Shown here: one piece after another, positions 45,131-55,083 of the stretch
Layout of the letters: each line of letters starts with the position of its first letter
Position numbering within the stretch: the first letter of the stretch is position 1
Assembly: GCA_017473615.1 (NCBI GenBank)
Contig: JAFUKL010000010.1
Location: 1-64,000, forward strand
Direction: 5' to 3'
Source of the DNA: Muribaculaceae bacterium
GTDB lineage: Bacteria; Bacteroidota; Bacteroidia; Bacteroidales; Muribaculaceae
DNA: 64,000 bases
Notes under the pieces: model-generated
Database searches by the model: none
What the model was told of the DNA's origin: nothing
Seen by the model: the letters and a program-made list of their open reading frames with translations, nothing else
Position numbers and translations under genes: made by a program

Positions 45131-46586
45131 CAATTCATATAAGGCTCTATACGGAATTTTCATAGTATTCTGGATTGTAATGGGAGCTCTTGTGGTTGCA
45201 CTATGGAACAAGTATGCAGCTACCTCCATATTGACAACCAAGAATCAGATGGAAGTGGTAAACAACTATCTGCTCACAATATCACCTAACGACACAAGCA
45301 CTATAAACAATGCCACAAGCGCTTTACTTGACTGTACCACTTCACCGGTCGACAAAGTGTTTGTTTCAATCTATAGCAAAGACGGTAAATTATTGTACAC
45401 AAACGCAACCTCAAGTCGCAACAGTAATGTGCTTTCATTTAGCAAAATCAATTTAAATCTAAAAAACGATACTTCGGCTCTGGGATCTCAATCTCACACA
45501 TATTTTGACACAGTTCTACAAAAGCAATGTGTAATAACCACATCTTATTCAGAGAAAAGCAAAAGGTATGTAATAAGTGAAGGTGCCGTAAGCAACAACA
45601 CAAGTATTTCCGGCTTTATATCCGACACATCGGTAAAACTAAGCCTGCTTATTCTGCTTTCTATCACAGCTTCAACATGTACATACATGCTATACAAGCA
45701 TATCAACAACATCACACGTCTTCGCAAATATATAATGCAACTAAGCGAAGAAAATGATATAGCCAACATGCAAAATTCCGAAATATCAAGGCATAGCACC
45801 GTAAAAGGTATTACAGAAGACCTTTACACTCTATATAAGACTAAAATAGACATCATAAAACAACATGATTTGGAAAGAGATGCCGCAATACAGGAAGAAA
45901 AGCGCAAATTATCCTCAAAACGCACATTGGCAAACAACCTCAATCATGAAATCAAGACCCCTATAGGCATTATCATAGGCTATCTCGATACCCTCATCAA
46001 CCATCCGGAAATCGATAGCAAGACCCAAAAGGAGTTTCTCAAAAAATGTATGCTTAACACACAACGTCTACAGAATATGGTAGTAAACATTGCCGTCATA
46101 AGCAGACTTGAAGACGGCAGTAACACCATTGCCTTAGAAGATGTAAACATTTGGAATATCGCCAATCAGGCTAAAGATGACCTGAAATTTACGCTAAGCG
46201 AAAACAACATCATATTCAAGAATGAAATTAAGCCCGACACCTTCGTCAGAGCAAACGAGATGCTACTCTATAACGTATTCTGTAACCTCATAAAGAACAG
46301 TTGTCTTTATTCAGGAGGTTCCGACATCGTACTCAAGAGTTTGGCAAAAGATGAAAAATACTCTACATTCTCATTCTACGATAACGGTAAAGGTGTTCCG
46401 GGAGAAGCCATACCAAAACTATTCAATCGATTCTACCGGCTTGAAAAAGACAAAAATTCAAAAAGCGGAACCGGTCTCGGTCTGCCCATTGTAAAAGAAT
46501 CAATCACCCTATGCTGTGGCGACATATCAGTTGCCAACCGACTTGAAGGCGGATTGGAGTTTATTTTCTCTATCCCGAACGCCTAA
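45099..46586 (+). CDS. Sensor histidine kinase (HisKA type, RprX-like)
   Basis: A 495-residue kinase with TM helices at 19-36 and 178-197 enclosing a roughly 140-residue periplasmic domain of unknown fold, a HisKA dimerisation box LANNLNHEIKTPIGII (His283), N-box FCNLIKNSCLYSGG, and ATP lid motifs FYDNGKGVPG and GTGLGLPIVKE. The start overlaps the preceding regulator by 32 nt (26 nt if Met3 at 45105 is used). At the other end its stop codon overlaps that of the radical SAM gene on the opposite strand. Confidence 0.9.
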   Translation: MAMDSKNLTFNNSYKALYGIFIVFWIVMGALVVALWNKYAATSILTTKNQMEVVNNYLLTISPNDTSTINNATSALLDCTTSPVDKVFVSIYSKDGKLLYTNATSSRNSNVLSFSKINLNLKNDTSALGSQSHTYFDTVLQKQCVITTSYSEKSKRYVISEGAVSNNTSISGFISDTSVKLSLLILLSITASTCTYMLYKHINNITRLRKYIMQLSEENDIANMQNSEISRHSTVKGITEDLYTLYKTKIDIIKQHDLERDAAIQEEKRKLSSKRTLANNLNHEIKTPIGIIIGYLDTLINHPEIDSKTQKEFLKKCMLNTQRLQNMVVNIAVISRLEDGSNTIALEDVNIWNIANQAKDDLKFTLSENNIIFKNEIKPDTFVRANEMLLYNVFCNLIKNSCLYSGGSDIVLKSLAKDEKYSTFSFYDNGKGVPGEAIPKLFNRFYRLEKDKNSKSGTGLGLPIVKESITLCCGDISVANRLEGGLEFIFSIPNA

Positions 46587-47518
46587 TTCACGCATCCCGA
46601 TGTTTCACTGCCTTGGCATGTATGAGTGGCACGAATGCGTTTCATCAACAAATTGGTAAATTCGTAGTTTTTCAATCCCCATTTGGGAGAAATGAGTAAA
46701 TTTTCCGGAGACTGTGATACAAAACGCTCAACAGCTATTTCCGGAGAAAGATGGCGCAAGAATGAAAGGCACACATCTATATATTCTTCTGCGCTCCAAT
46801 TCATAACCGAGATAATACCCTGTTCTACCTGTTGCGCCATTTTCGTACCTTTTATCAGTTGCAATTGATGTAGTTTCACTGTGTCAATCGGTAATTGCGA
46901 TACAGCATCGGCTGTTGACAAAATATCATTCAGTGTCTCACCGGGCAAACCAATTATCAAATGTATACCGCACAATACACCATGTGACTTTGTACGCAAT
47001 ATGGCATCTGTTGCATCTTCCCATGTGTGTCCCCTGTTTATCAGTTTGAGTGTATCATTTTTTGATGTCTCCACACCATATTCCACTAAGACAAATGTTC
47101 TTTTGCTCAATTGTTCAAGATATTCAAGAAGTTCCTCAGGCATACAGTCGGGTCTCGTTCCTATAACTATTCCTGCCACATCTTTTACACCGAGAGCCTC
47201 TTCATACAGCAATTTCAATCGCTCCAAATCACCATAAGTATTCGTGTATGCCTGAAAATAGGCAAGATATTTCATTTGAGGGTATTTTCGGGCAAAAAAA
47301 CGTTTACCTTGCTCCAATTGTTCCGACACCGACATGAGCGGTTTGCAATAGTCGGGATTGAAAGTTTGATTATTGCAATAAGTACAACCGCCAAAACCTT
47401 TATTGCCATCACGATTAGGGCAAGAGAATCCGGCATTTATCGAAATCTTCTGTACTTTATAAGGAAAATGTTTCGCCAAAAATTCAGCAAAATCATAATA
47501 ACCTTTTTCCTTATTCAC
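46583..47518 (-). CDS. Radical SAM protein, TIGR01212 (YhcC) family
   Basis: A 311-residue radical SAM enzyme. The cluster motif is [18 protein letters not shown] (residues 28 on), i.e. Cys-x11-Cys-x2-Cys, the unusual spacing of the YhcC/YtqA family, followed by [14 protein letters not shown] and [15 protein letters not shown]. The family has no settled reaction; Elp3-like tRNA modification has been suggested. Its start overlaps the aroC stop by 4 bp and its stop overlaps that of the convergent kinase gene, with no terminator between them. Confidence 0.9.
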   Translation of the reverse strand: MNKEKGYYDFAEFLAKHFPYKVQKISINAGFSCPNRDGNKGFGGCTYCNNQTFNPDYCKPLMSVSEQLEQGKRFFARKYPQMKYLAYFQAYTNTYGDLERLKLLYEEALGVKDVAGIVIGTRPDCMPEELLEYLEQLSKRTFVLVEYGVETSKNDTLKLINRGHTWEDATDAILRTKSHGVLCGIHLIIGLPGETLNDILSTADAVSQLPIDTVKLHQLQLIKGTKMAQQVEQGIISVMNWSAEEYIDVCLSFLRHLSPEIAVERFVSQSPENLLISPKWGLKNYEFTNLLMKRIRATHTCQGSETSGCVN

Positions 47519-48591
47519 AATTTTACGGTTTTATTTATGAGAATATTATCCAATATCACAATTGCAGCCATAGCCTCAACAATAGGAACAGCCCGCGGCA
47601 ATACGCATGGGTCATGCCGTCCTTTGGCACGAAGGACAATATCATTACCTTCGGTATCTATCGTATCAACGTCACGCAAGAGCGTAGCTACAGGCTTGAA
47701 TGCTACTCGGAAATATATATCTTCTCCATTGGAAATACCGCCTTGTATTCCCCCTGAATTATTAGTTAAGGTTGTTATTTTTCCATTTTCACAACAGAAA
47801 GCATCTGCCACTTCGCTACCTCGTTTTTCGGCAAAATCAAAACCAAGACCGTATTCAAACCCTTTCACTGCATTTATACCAAGCATAGCAGCTCCCAATC
47901 GAGCATGCAACTTGTCAAACACCGGTTCACCTATTCCTACCGGTACACCCTTTATAACACATGTTATGACACCACCTACAGTATCGCCGGCAGCTTTCAC
48001 TTCCTCTATCAGGCGAATCATTTCCTGAGCCTTTACAGCATCGGGACAGCGCACCGTATTGTTCTCTATACCGTCTTTATCATATTTACGATAATCCTTA
48101 TCAAGTGCAATATTTCCTACTTGTGAAGTATAAGCATATATTTCAACTCCATACTGTTCTAACGCTTGGCGAGCAAAAGCTCCAGCCACTACACGCACAG
48201 CTGTTTCACGTGCCGATGAGCGACCGCCGCCGCGATAATCCCTGACTCCATATTTAGCAGTATATGTATAATCGGCATGAGACGGACGAAAAGCATCTTT
48301 TATATTAGAATAATCACCTGAATGTTGATTAGTGTTCTCAATAACAAATCCTATCGGTGTTCCTGTTGTTATTCCTTCAAAAAGTCCCGACAATATTTTC
48401 ACATTATCATGTTCATTGCGAGCAGTTACTATTGCCGATTGTCCGGGACGACGACGATTCAATTCTTCTTGAACTCTTCCCAAATCTATTTTCACACCTG
48501 CCGGCATTCCATCGATGACACCACCGATAGCCACTCCATGTGACTCTCCGAAGCCGGTAAGTCTAAAGATGTTTCCTATACTGTTTCTCAT
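47515..48591 (-). CDS. aroC: Chorismate synthase
   Basis: Converts EPSP to chorismate with reduced FMN, the final shikimate step. The 358-residue protein has [18 protein letters not shown] (14 on), [16 protein letters not shown], the FMN/substrate patch [29 protein letters not shown] and [21 protein letters not shown]. Standard length. Third gene of the rho-ybaK-aroC-radical SAM run. Confidence 0.96.
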   Translation of the reverse strand: MRNSIGNIFRLTGFGESHGVAIGGVIDGMPAGVKIDLGRVQEELNRRRPGQSAIVTARNEHDNVKILSGLFEGITTGTPIGFVIENTNQHSGDYSNIKDAFRPSHADYTYTAKYGVRDYRGGGRSSARETAVRVVAGAFARQALEQYGVEIYAYTSQVGNIALDKDYRKYDKDGIENNTVRCPDAVKAQEMIRLIEEVKAAGDTVGGVITCVIKGVPVGIGEPVFDKLHARLGAAMLGINAVKGFEYGLGFDFAEKRGSEVADAFCCENGKITTLTNNSGGIQGGISNGEDIYFRVAFKPVATLLRDVDTIDTEGNDIVLRAKGRHDPCVLPRAVPIVEAMAAIVILDNILINKTVKL

Positions 48592-48617
48592 CGTCTATCG
48601 TTTTTTTATAAAATTAT

Positions 48618-49100
48618 TCATTTATCGGTAAGTTCGGCAAGAGCGGCCTTAGTAAAACCTATAAGTTCACGCGGATTTACCTTTAATTGCAATCCTCTTA
48701 TTCCGGCACTCACATAAATGTAGTCAAAGCATTCACATGAAGAATCAAAAAAGGTAGGAAAAGGCTTTTTCATTCCCACAGGAGAACAGCCACCGCGAAT
48801 ATAACCGGTCGTGGGCAACAATTCTTTCATGGGAATTAAATCGGCTTTTTTATTGCCGCTCACCTTAGCAGCCTTTTTCAGATTAACTTCTTCATCTCCG
48901 GGTATAACACAGACAAAATGCCCTGACTTATCACCGCGTAATACAAGTGTTTTAAATACCTGTTTGATATTCTCGCCTAATTGGTCGGCTATATGCGTTG
49001 CAGCAAGATCATTCTCATCTACTTCATACGGCACCAATTCATAGCTTATTTTTGCTTTATCAAGCAATCTCGCAACGTTTGTTTTACCGATTCCTGCCAT
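48618..49100 (-). CDS. ybaK: Cys-tRNA(Pro)/Cys-tRNA(Cys) deacylase YbaK/EbsC
   Basis: Trans-editing protein that hydrolyses Cys-tRNA(Pro) formed by prolyl-tRNA synthetase. The 160-residue protein matches the family: VPYEVDENDLAATHIADQLG, QVFKTLVLRGDKSGHFVCVIPG, the substrate Lys in LKKAAKVSGNKKADLIP, and GYIRGGCSPVGMKKPFPTF. Standard length; 38 nt after rho and 26 nt before aroC. Confidence 0.93.
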   Translation of the reverse strand: MAGIGKTNVARLLDKAKISYELVPYEVDENDLAATHIADQLGENIKQVFKTLVLRGDKSGHFVCVIPGDEEVNLKKAAKVSGNKKADLIPMKELLPTTGYIRGGCSPVGMKKPFPTFFDSSCECFDYIYVSAGIRGLQLKVNPRELIGFTKAALAELTDK

Positions 49101-49138
49101 ATCTGCTCTACACCCTTAACAGCTTACACCCAACAGCA

Positions 49139-51121
49139 TCAATCATTCATTGTCAGCAACAATTCTTCATTGGAACGCGTACGTTCCATTCTGTCCTTGA
49201 TAAATTCCATAGCCTCAAGAGAAGTACGGTCGCCCAAAAACCGGCGAAGAATCCACATGCGGTTCAACGTATCCTGACTCAACAAAAGATCATCGCGACG
49301 TGTACTTGAAGCAATAATATCGACTGCAGGGAATATACGTTTATTTGATAATTTGCGATCAAGTTGCAATTCCATATTTCCCGTACCCTTAAATTCCTCA
49401 AAGATAACCTCATCCATCTTAGAACCGGTTTCGATAAGAGCCGTAGCTATTATAGTCAGGCTGCCGCCATTTTCTATATTTCTTGCTGCTCCAAAGAAAC
49501 GTTTCGGACGTTGTAACGCATTAGCATCCACACCACCGGAAAGAATTTTACCCGATGCCGGCGACACCGTATTATAAGCACGTGCAAGACGCGTAATAGA
49601 ATCCAGCAAAATCACCACATCATGTCCGCACTCAACCATGCGCTTGGCTTTTTCCAACACAAGCCCGGCTATCTTTACGTGACGCTCGGCAGGTTCATCA
49701 AAAGTAGATGCTATAACTTCAGCGTTAACACTGCGAGCCATATCGGTAACTTCTTCAGGACGCTCATCTATCAGAAGAATCATCATATATGTATCAGGAT
49801 GATTTTCTGCTATAGCGTTGGCTATATCCTTTAACAAGACTGTCTTACCAGTCTTAGGAGGAGCTACAATAAGACCGCGTTGTCCTTTTCCTATAGGAGC
49901 GAACATATCCACCACTCTTGTAGACAAATTACATGTCTTACCACTGGTCAAATCAAACTTTTCATCCGGGAATAGAGGCACAAGATGTTCAAAAGGAATT
50001 CTATCCCTGATAAAATCGGGAGTTCTTCCATTGACCGACTCAATACGGCTCAAAGGGAAATACTTCTCGCCTTCTTTCGGAGGGCGTATGAATCCTTCCA
50101 CCACATCACCGGTTTTTAACCCATTGTTCTTTATCTGAGACTGAGATACATATATATCATCAGGAGAGTTCAAATAATTATAGTCGCTGGAACGCAAGAA
50201 TCCATAACCGTCAGGCATAACTTCGAGTACACCCACACCTTTCAGAATACCATCAAAACTATAAGAGTCTTCTTGGGGCTGTTGCTGATTGTTATTCTTT
50301 TGCTCCTGCTGTTTTTGCTGTTGTTTTTTCTTCTTACCTTTTGCTTGCGGTTGCTGTTGAGTATCCGGTTGCGGAGCCGGTTCAGAGATTATAATGGTGG
50401 ACTGTGCAGCCTTTTCTGCCGCTATGCGTTCAGCCTCTTCGCGTTCCTGCTTACTACGCGGCTTAAATGTCTTACGCTCAGCTGTATTAAAGAATGAGCC
50501 AAGAGAAAATTCAGGTTTTCTCACCTCTTGTACTACCTCTTTTTTCTCCTCTTGTTGTTCCTCAGCGACGATTTCTGGAATCTGTTGATTATCAACTAAA
50601 AATGTGTCGGATATTTCATCTGCTTTCGGTTTTTCCTCAGTTTGAGCCACAGCCTCAACCATCGGCTCTGTAGAAACTATATCGATGCTGTCAACAACAG
50701 AATTCGTTGCATCCGAGAATTCACTGTTCTCAACTCCACGAACAAATCTTTTACGTTTTTCTTTCTTTGGTTTGGTTTCAACCGTTTCAGTAACAACATT
50801 CTCCGATTGTGATAATTCTTTTGGTTGTTCTTCCACCTGCTGTTCCTGAACAAGATTTGCATCAACATCGGTCGGAAGACTTGCCTTTTCCGCTATCGGG
50901 TCGGACTGTTTCTTCTTTTCCCCGGGTTTTCTACCGCGTTTTTTCTTTTCCGGCGATTTTGGCGACACCGATTTTGTACTATTAATAATAGCCTGTTCAT
51001 CAAGGATTTTATAGATTAGTTCATCCTTTTCTATCGAATTAATTTTCTTCAATCCCATCGACTCGGCAATCGTTTTCAATTCCGATTCTTCTTTTGTGCT
51101 TAACTCCGCAATATTATACAT
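49139..51121 (-). CDS. rho: Transcription termination factor Rho with long disordered insert
   Basis: A 660-residue Rho, about 240 residues longer than the E. coli protein. Residues 1-45 form the N-terminal helical domain. Residues 46-285 are low-complexity: Lys/Arg blocks ([14 protein letters not shown]), Glu-rich stretches and a Gln/Asn run ([19 protein letters not shown]). The RNA-binding cold-shock domain follows (290-360; [30 protein letters not shown]), then the ATPase with Walker A APPKTGKT (420-427), [11 protein letters not shown] and the R-loop RSNEELLL. Bacteroides Rho is known to have such an insert, which promotes condensate formation. First gene of the run with ybaK and aroC. Confidence 0.95.
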   Translation of the reverse strand: MYNIAELSTKEESELKTIAESMGLKKINSIEKDELIYKILDEQAIINSTKSVSPKSPEKKKRGRKPGEKKKQSDPIAEKASLPTDVDANLVQEQQVEEQPKELSQSENVVTETVETKPKKEKRKRFVRGVENSEFSDATNSVVDSIDIVSTEPMVEAVAQTEEKPKADEISDTFLVDNQQIPEIVAEEQQEEKKEVVQEVRKPEFSLGSFFNTAERKTFKPRSKQEREEAERIAAEKAAQSTIIISEPAPQPDTQQQPQAKGKKKKQQQKQQEQKNNNQQQPQEDSYSFDGILKGVGVLEVMPDGYGFLRSSDYNYLNSPDDIYVSQSQIKNNGLKTGDVVEGFIRPPKEGEKYFPLSRIESVNGRTPDFIRDRIPFEHLVPLFPDEKFDLTSGKTCNLSTRVVDMFAPIGKGQRGLIVAPPKTGKTVLLKDIANAIAENHPDTYMMILLIDERPEEVTDMARSVNAEVIASTFDEPAERHVKIAGLVLEKAKRMVECGHDVVILLDSITRLARAYNTVSPASGKILSGGVDANALQRPKRFFGAARNIENGGSLTIIATALIETGSKMDEVIFEEFKGTGNMELQLDRKLSNKRIFPAVDIIASSTRRDDLLLSQDTLNRMWILRRFLGDRTSLEAMEFIKDRMERTRSNEELLLTMND

Positions 51122-51482
51122 AAGTAAAAATTAGTGAATTCATTCATGAAACACAGGTGGCACACTTCTCACACCATAAATTGACACATCAATTTATAAT
51201 TACGCTTTCAGCCGACCTTTTAAAAATTTTATAGGGGATGTTCAGCTGCCAAATTGCAACGGAACGTTGTTTTGAAATCGACAGCAAATTTACTACATTT
51301 TTTATAAAAAACAAATCAAACTTTAAAAAGTTTACATTTTTGTCTTTTTATACTACATTATGTTTGATTTTCCCAAAAAATATTACTTACTTTACAAAAT
51401 AATAGCTATGCATATTGTAGCTGACACACATAACATAAAAGAAGAACTATTAACATATTACATAATTAAAACACATTCTATC
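51122..51482. other. Intergenic region between rho and the LPP20-like gene
   Basis: About 360 bp holding the rho promoter (51285-51315, minus) and a possible plus-strand box TATGTTTG (51359-51366) for the island gene. The rho 5' UTR would be about 155 nt, long enough for regulation, but no defined structure was found. Confidence 0.5.
51285..51315 (-). promoter_or_regulatory. Promoter of rho
   Basis: TTTG (51315-51312) and TAAATTTG (51292-51285) on the minus strand with 19-bp spacing, full Bacteroidetes consensus. Confidence 0.65.
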
Positions 51483-52142
51483 ATGGCAAAGACTAAATTT
51501 CATGCAATTCTATTAGCGTTTGTTATTGCATTTTCAGGCTCTTACGCAACGGTAAACGCACAGACCGTTTCAGAAAAGGCTAAATCAGAAATGAAGAAAA
51601 AAGTATCAAAGGATGCAAAGAAAAATGCTAAACAGCTCAAGAAAGAGGGCTGGAAAGTTAATCCCGGAACATTGCCTTTGGAACGTCAGCTCGACAGGGC
51701 ATACGGTTTGCGTTATGAATTTACCGACGAGAACCTCCCTAAATACATAATCGGTGAAGGTAAAAGCGTAGCTGAAGCCTATGATGCTGCAAAAATGCAG
51801 GCAACAGAAGCAGCAAAGCAGAACCTTGCATCGCAAATTCAATCTGAACTTACAGCCGAAATCAAGTCTACCATAGCGAACAATCAACTCAGTCCGGATG
51901 AAGCAGCATCGGTTGTCGAAGTAATCAACGCCAGCCGCAGCCTTATTTCACAAAGTATCGGACGCATAATACCGCTTGTTGAAGCTTATCGTCCATTGGA
52001 AAACAAAAACGTAGAAGTGATGGTTCAAATCGCTTATGATGCAGAAAACATCAAGAAATCGGCAAAACAAGCTATCCGCAATGATATGAAGAAACGCGGC
52101 AACGAGATGCACAAGAAATTGGAACAATACGGCTGGAACTAA
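51483..52142 (+). CDS. Exported LPP20-like protein of the caspase island
   Basis: A 219-residue secreted protein: signal peptide MAKTKFHAILLAFVIAFSG...VNAQ, a Lys-rich helix (EKAKSEMKKKVSKDAKKNAKQLKKEG), then a domain with GEGKSVAEAYDAAKMQATEAAKQNLASQI, which resembles the LPP20 fold (alpha/beta modules in which aberrant residues 'gaSyeeAk..A...A...LA' pack on a sheet). No lipobox. ATG 51483 was preferred to the in-frame ATG at 51360, since the upstream codons encode no signal peptide and overlap the predicted promoter. Function unknown; first gene of the rightward half of the island. Confidence 0.7.
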   Translation: MAKTKFHAILLAFVIAFSGSYATVNAQTVSEKAKSEMKKKVSKDAKKNAKQLKKEGWKVNPGTLPLERQLDRAYGLRYEFTDENLPKYIIGEGKSVAEAYDAAKMQATEAAKQNLASQIQSELTAEIKSTIANNQLSPDEAASVVEVINASRSLISQSIGRIIPLVEAYRPLENKNVEVMVQIAYDAENIKKSAKQAIRNDMKKRGNEMHKKLEQYGWN

Positions 52143-52166
52143 CGCTAATCGCAAACGTCTAAATAT

Positions 52167-52199
52167 GTTGTACCTATACCCCTAAAGGATAGGTACAAC
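52167..52199 (+). terminator. Hairpin between LPP20-like and transglutaminase genes
   Basis: Perfect 11-bp arms GTTGTACCTAT (52167-52177) and ATAGGTACAAC (52189-52199). The following TATTCTATAT is a poor T-tract, so it may attenuate or be an RNA-processing site rather than end transcription. Confidence 0.45.
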
Positions 52200-52229
52200 T
52201 ATTCTATATATAAAATCATATTCCGTATT

Positions 52230-53948
52230 ATGAAGACAAACAAATTCATTTCATCACTTGCTCTGGTTACTCTTATTTCATTCACGGCAGCAAGCAACAA
52301 CAATACTTCAGGCAACGACCAAGCTCCGGATGCTGTTTCTGAGATGAAAGCTGCTCAAGAAAAGGCAAAAAGGGACTTTGAAGAGTTTAAAAGAAAAGCC
52401 AATGAAGACTATAACACATACAAAGAGGATGCCATCTCACGATATGTAGCATTCAGGGACAGTGTACTTAGTGAATTTGTTAAACACATGAAACAGCCGT
52501 GGAAAAAAGAAGAGAGCAAGCCTGCTGTTCCAAAACCTATCGACAAATCAATCGAGCCAGAGATAATTCCGCTCGATGAACAAACTATAGCCGAAACTCC
52601 CAAAGAGGAAACTTCCCCTATAAAGGAAGAAGTACCCCAAAGTACCGTTCCACCAGTAAAAGAAGACAATCAGGAAACAAGACCTGTACAGGACACAAAG
52701 CCTAAAAGGGAAACACCCAAAGTAAGCCCTATAAATAACAGTATTCATCAACTTCCGGTAAAAGACGTAGTTGATATCTCCAATATCGACTTCAACATAA
52801 AGGCTTTACCGTTTGTTCCTGTCATTGTACCCGAAGATGACGAGCCTGAGGTATTCAGGTTTACATTCTTCGGAACTCCTGTTGCGGTGAGAATTGACGA
52901 CAGTTGTCGATTTACACTCTCCTCCATCGACAACAAGGGAATCTCAAGTGCAATGGAAGAAATAACAAAAAACGAACTTATCAATGTTACTCTCGGCGAC
53001 TGCATAGACATCAGGGAGGACTTACAATTATGCGACTGGGCATACTTAGAGATGCTTATGTCTCTAAGCCAGTCTTTCTATGGTAGCGAATGTAATGAGG
53101 CAACTCTGCTCACAGGCTATCTGTTTTGCATGTCAGGATACAAAATGAGGTTCGCCTACAACGAAAACAAGTTACACATTCTGTTTGCAAGCGACCAATA
53201 TATAAGTGATTTACCATTCTACACATTAAGTTCCGATGGTTATTGCAACTATTACTGCTTAAGCTCCGAACGTATTCAGCAAATTCACGTATGCGAATAT
53301 GCTTTCCCAAACGAAAAAAGTTTATCTCTGCACATCGAGAAACTTCCGAAATTTGCTCCTAACGAAATAGCATTGAACAAGAAACTGCATTCTTATCCTA
53401 TCCACTTAAGCTATTCGGTAAACAAGAATCTGATAGATTTCTTTGACACATACCCTACTCCACAAACTGAAAATGATGCTTATTCCAAATGGCTGTACTA
53501 TGCCAAAGCCCCGCTTAGCAACGAAGCTAAAGAGGGAATTTATCCTACACTGAAATCTGCGATAGAGGGCAAATCGGAATATGAAGCTGTTAACATCATT
53601 ATGGACTGGATTGAATCTTACAAATACGGATACGACACTGAAATATGGGGATTTGACCGGGCATTTTTCCCCGATGAAACCATATTCTATCCATCAAGTG
53701 ACTGCGAAGACCATGCTATATTGTTCACACGTATCGTGTCTGATTTACTCGGTTTAAAAACCGCATTGGTCTACTACCCCGGTCATTTGGCTGCGGCTGT
53801 AAAATTCAATAGCGAAGTAGAAGGCGACTACATAGCATATAAGGGAACTAAATATACCGTGTGTGACCCCACTATATACTATGCTAAAGCAGGACGTACG
53901 ATGAAATCCGTCAAGAATACACAAGCAACACTTATAATCCTTCAATGA
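52230..53948 (+). CDS. Exported coiled-coil protein with transglutaminase-like domain
   Basis: A 572-residue secreted protein. Signal peptide (1-21), then a charged coiled coil (about 35-88), a Pro/Glu/Lys-rich linker (90-175) and an unidentified domain (180-450). The C-terminal transglutaminase-like fold spans about 450-560: SSDCEDHAILFTRI with Cys492, YYPGHLAAAV with His519 and VCDPTIYY with Asp546 complete a papain-like Cys-His-Asp triad. Members act as proteases, amidases or crosslinkers. Substrate unknown. The CHASE2 gene overlaps its stop by 4 bp (ATGA), coupling the two. Confidence 0.8.
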   Translation: MKTNKFISSLALVTLISFTAASNNNTSGNDQAPDAVSEMKAAQEKAKRDFEEFKRKANEDYNTYKEDAISRYVAFRDSVLSEFVKHMKQPWKKEESKPAVPKPIDKSIEPEIIPLDEQTIAETPKEETSPIKEEVPQSTVPPVKEDNQETRPVQDTKPKRETPKVSPINNSIHQLPVKDVVDISNIDFNIKALPFVPVIVPEDDEPEVFRFTFFGTPVAVRIDDSCRFTLSSIDNKGISSAMEEITKNELINVTLGDCIDIREDLQLCDWAYLEMLMSLSQSFYGSECNEATLLTGYLFCMSGYKMRFAYNENKLHILFASDQYISDLPFYTLSSDGYCNYYCLSSERIQQIHVCEYAFPNEKSLSLHIEKLPKFAPNEIALNKKLHSYPIHLSYSVNKNLIDFFDTYPTPQTENDAYSKWLYYAKAPLSNEAKEGIYPTLKSAIEGKSEYEAVNIIMDWIESYKYGYDTEIWGFDRAFFPDETIFYPSSDCEDHAILFTRIVSDLLGLKTALVYYPGHLAAAVKFNSEVEGDYIAYKGTKYTVCDPTIYYAKAGRTMKSVKNTQATLIILQ

Positions 53949-55078
53949 ACAATAATAAATCAGAAATATTTAAGAGAGTTGTTTCAGCAACCATTATCGC
54001 CATCCTGTTTTCTAAATTTTTGGTGCTGATTCCACTGGACTTCGGATTCTTTTCATCCAACAAGTCCGGTAAAATCAACCAGTTTGACATTTACACTGAC
54101 TTAATAAAACGCAGTGATAATATCACCTATGAAGATAATATCGTAATAGTCACTATACCGGGAAAAGCAGGACGTCTCGAACTGACTGATGCGCTCAATT
54201 TATTGGCGGAATGTGAGCCGGCTGCCATCTCAATGGACATATACTTGAAAGGAAAGACCGATTCAGTAACCGACAGCCGGTTAATAGAAGCCATAAAAAA
54301 GAATAAGAATCTTATTCTTCCCTGTTTTATTGACAAGAACAATGACACTATTCCGTTTCTCGTAAAACCGGGTACATCCGGCACAAAAAAAGGATTTGTA
54401 AACTTGGATTGTCAAGATGGAGAAAATTCAATAATACGTACATTTGTTCCACACTATTTAAGTGGAAGTGACACACTGCATTGCTTGGCTTTAGAGGCTG
54501 TCAAACTTGTATATCCTGAAAAAATACAGATATTGAAAAAACGTAACTCATCTCATGAGTTTATCAACTATATGCGGGATATATCAAGCTTCAGCTACAC
54601 AGAAATCCCATATTTCAAGGAAAAATTCAAAGATAAAATTATAATTCTCGGTAAAGAGTCGGCTGAAGATACACACCACACTCCCATAAATAATAAATTA
54701 AGCGGGCTTAAGATACATGCCTACATAGCGTCAACCGTTCTCATGGAAGACTATATAGACCGTGCACCACTTTGGTTGGTTACTGCACTTACGATATTGA
54801 TTTCCCTGCTGTTTTCTTATTTATCGGTCTTATATGCCATGCGTTACGGCAGGTTCGCCGGTTTTCTTGTTAGAACAAGCACCTATGCGTTCTTCTTCGC
54901 ATTCCTGATATCAGGATTTATTATTTTCTATGAATATTCCTACTATGTAGACTCCGTATGGTTGCTGCTTTGTGTGGCTTTCTCTCCTTGGTCTCTTGAC
55001 ATTTATTATATTCTGGATGCCATTTATAACAAGATAAAAAAGAAAATAAACAACATGATTAACGATTCAAATATTTAA
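53945..55078 (+). CDS. CHASE2-domain membrane protein without effector domain
   Basis: A 377-residue inner-membrane protein: TM helix at 12-30, an extracytoplasmic CHASE2-like sensor (about 35-268; IVIVTIPGKAGRLELTDALNLLAE, AISMDIYLKGKTD, DKIIILGKESAEDTHHTPINNKLSGLKIHAYIASTVLM), then three TM helices (275-297, 306-330, 334-352) and a short basic tail. The topology matches the CHASE2 module normally coupled to kinase or cyclase domains, but here the protein ends after the TM block. It overlaps the transglutaminase gene by 4 bp and is 5 bp before the next gene. Confidence 0.82.
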   Translation: MNNNKSEIFKRVVSATIIAILFSKFLVLIPLDFGFFSSNKSGKINQFDIYTDLIKRSDNITYEDNIVIVTIPGKAGRLELTDALNLLAECEPAAISMDIYLKGKTDSVTDSRLIEAIKKNKNLILPCFIDKNNDTIPFLVKPGTSGTKKGFVNLDCQDGENSIIRTFVPHYLSGSDTLHCLALEAVKLVYPEKIQILKKRNSSHEFINYMRDISSFSYTEIPYFKEKFKDKIIILGKESAEDTHHTPINNKLSGLKIHAYIASTVLMEDYIDRAPLWLVTALTILISLLFSYLSVLYAMRYGRFAGFLVRTSTYAFFFAFLISGFIIFYEYSYYVDSVWLLLCVAFSPWSLDIYYILDAIYNKIKKKINNMINDSNI

Positions 55079-55083
55079 TTGAC

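Noticed and set aside
47111..48028. 305-residue plus-strand open frame over aroC and the radical SAM gene
   Set aside because: Both opposing genes have full family motifs; the frame has no recognisable domain.
50262..50345. Repetitive CTG/TTG-like stretch suspected as a microsatellite
   Set aside because: It is the Gln/Asn/Lys codon run of the Rho insert read from the other strand.
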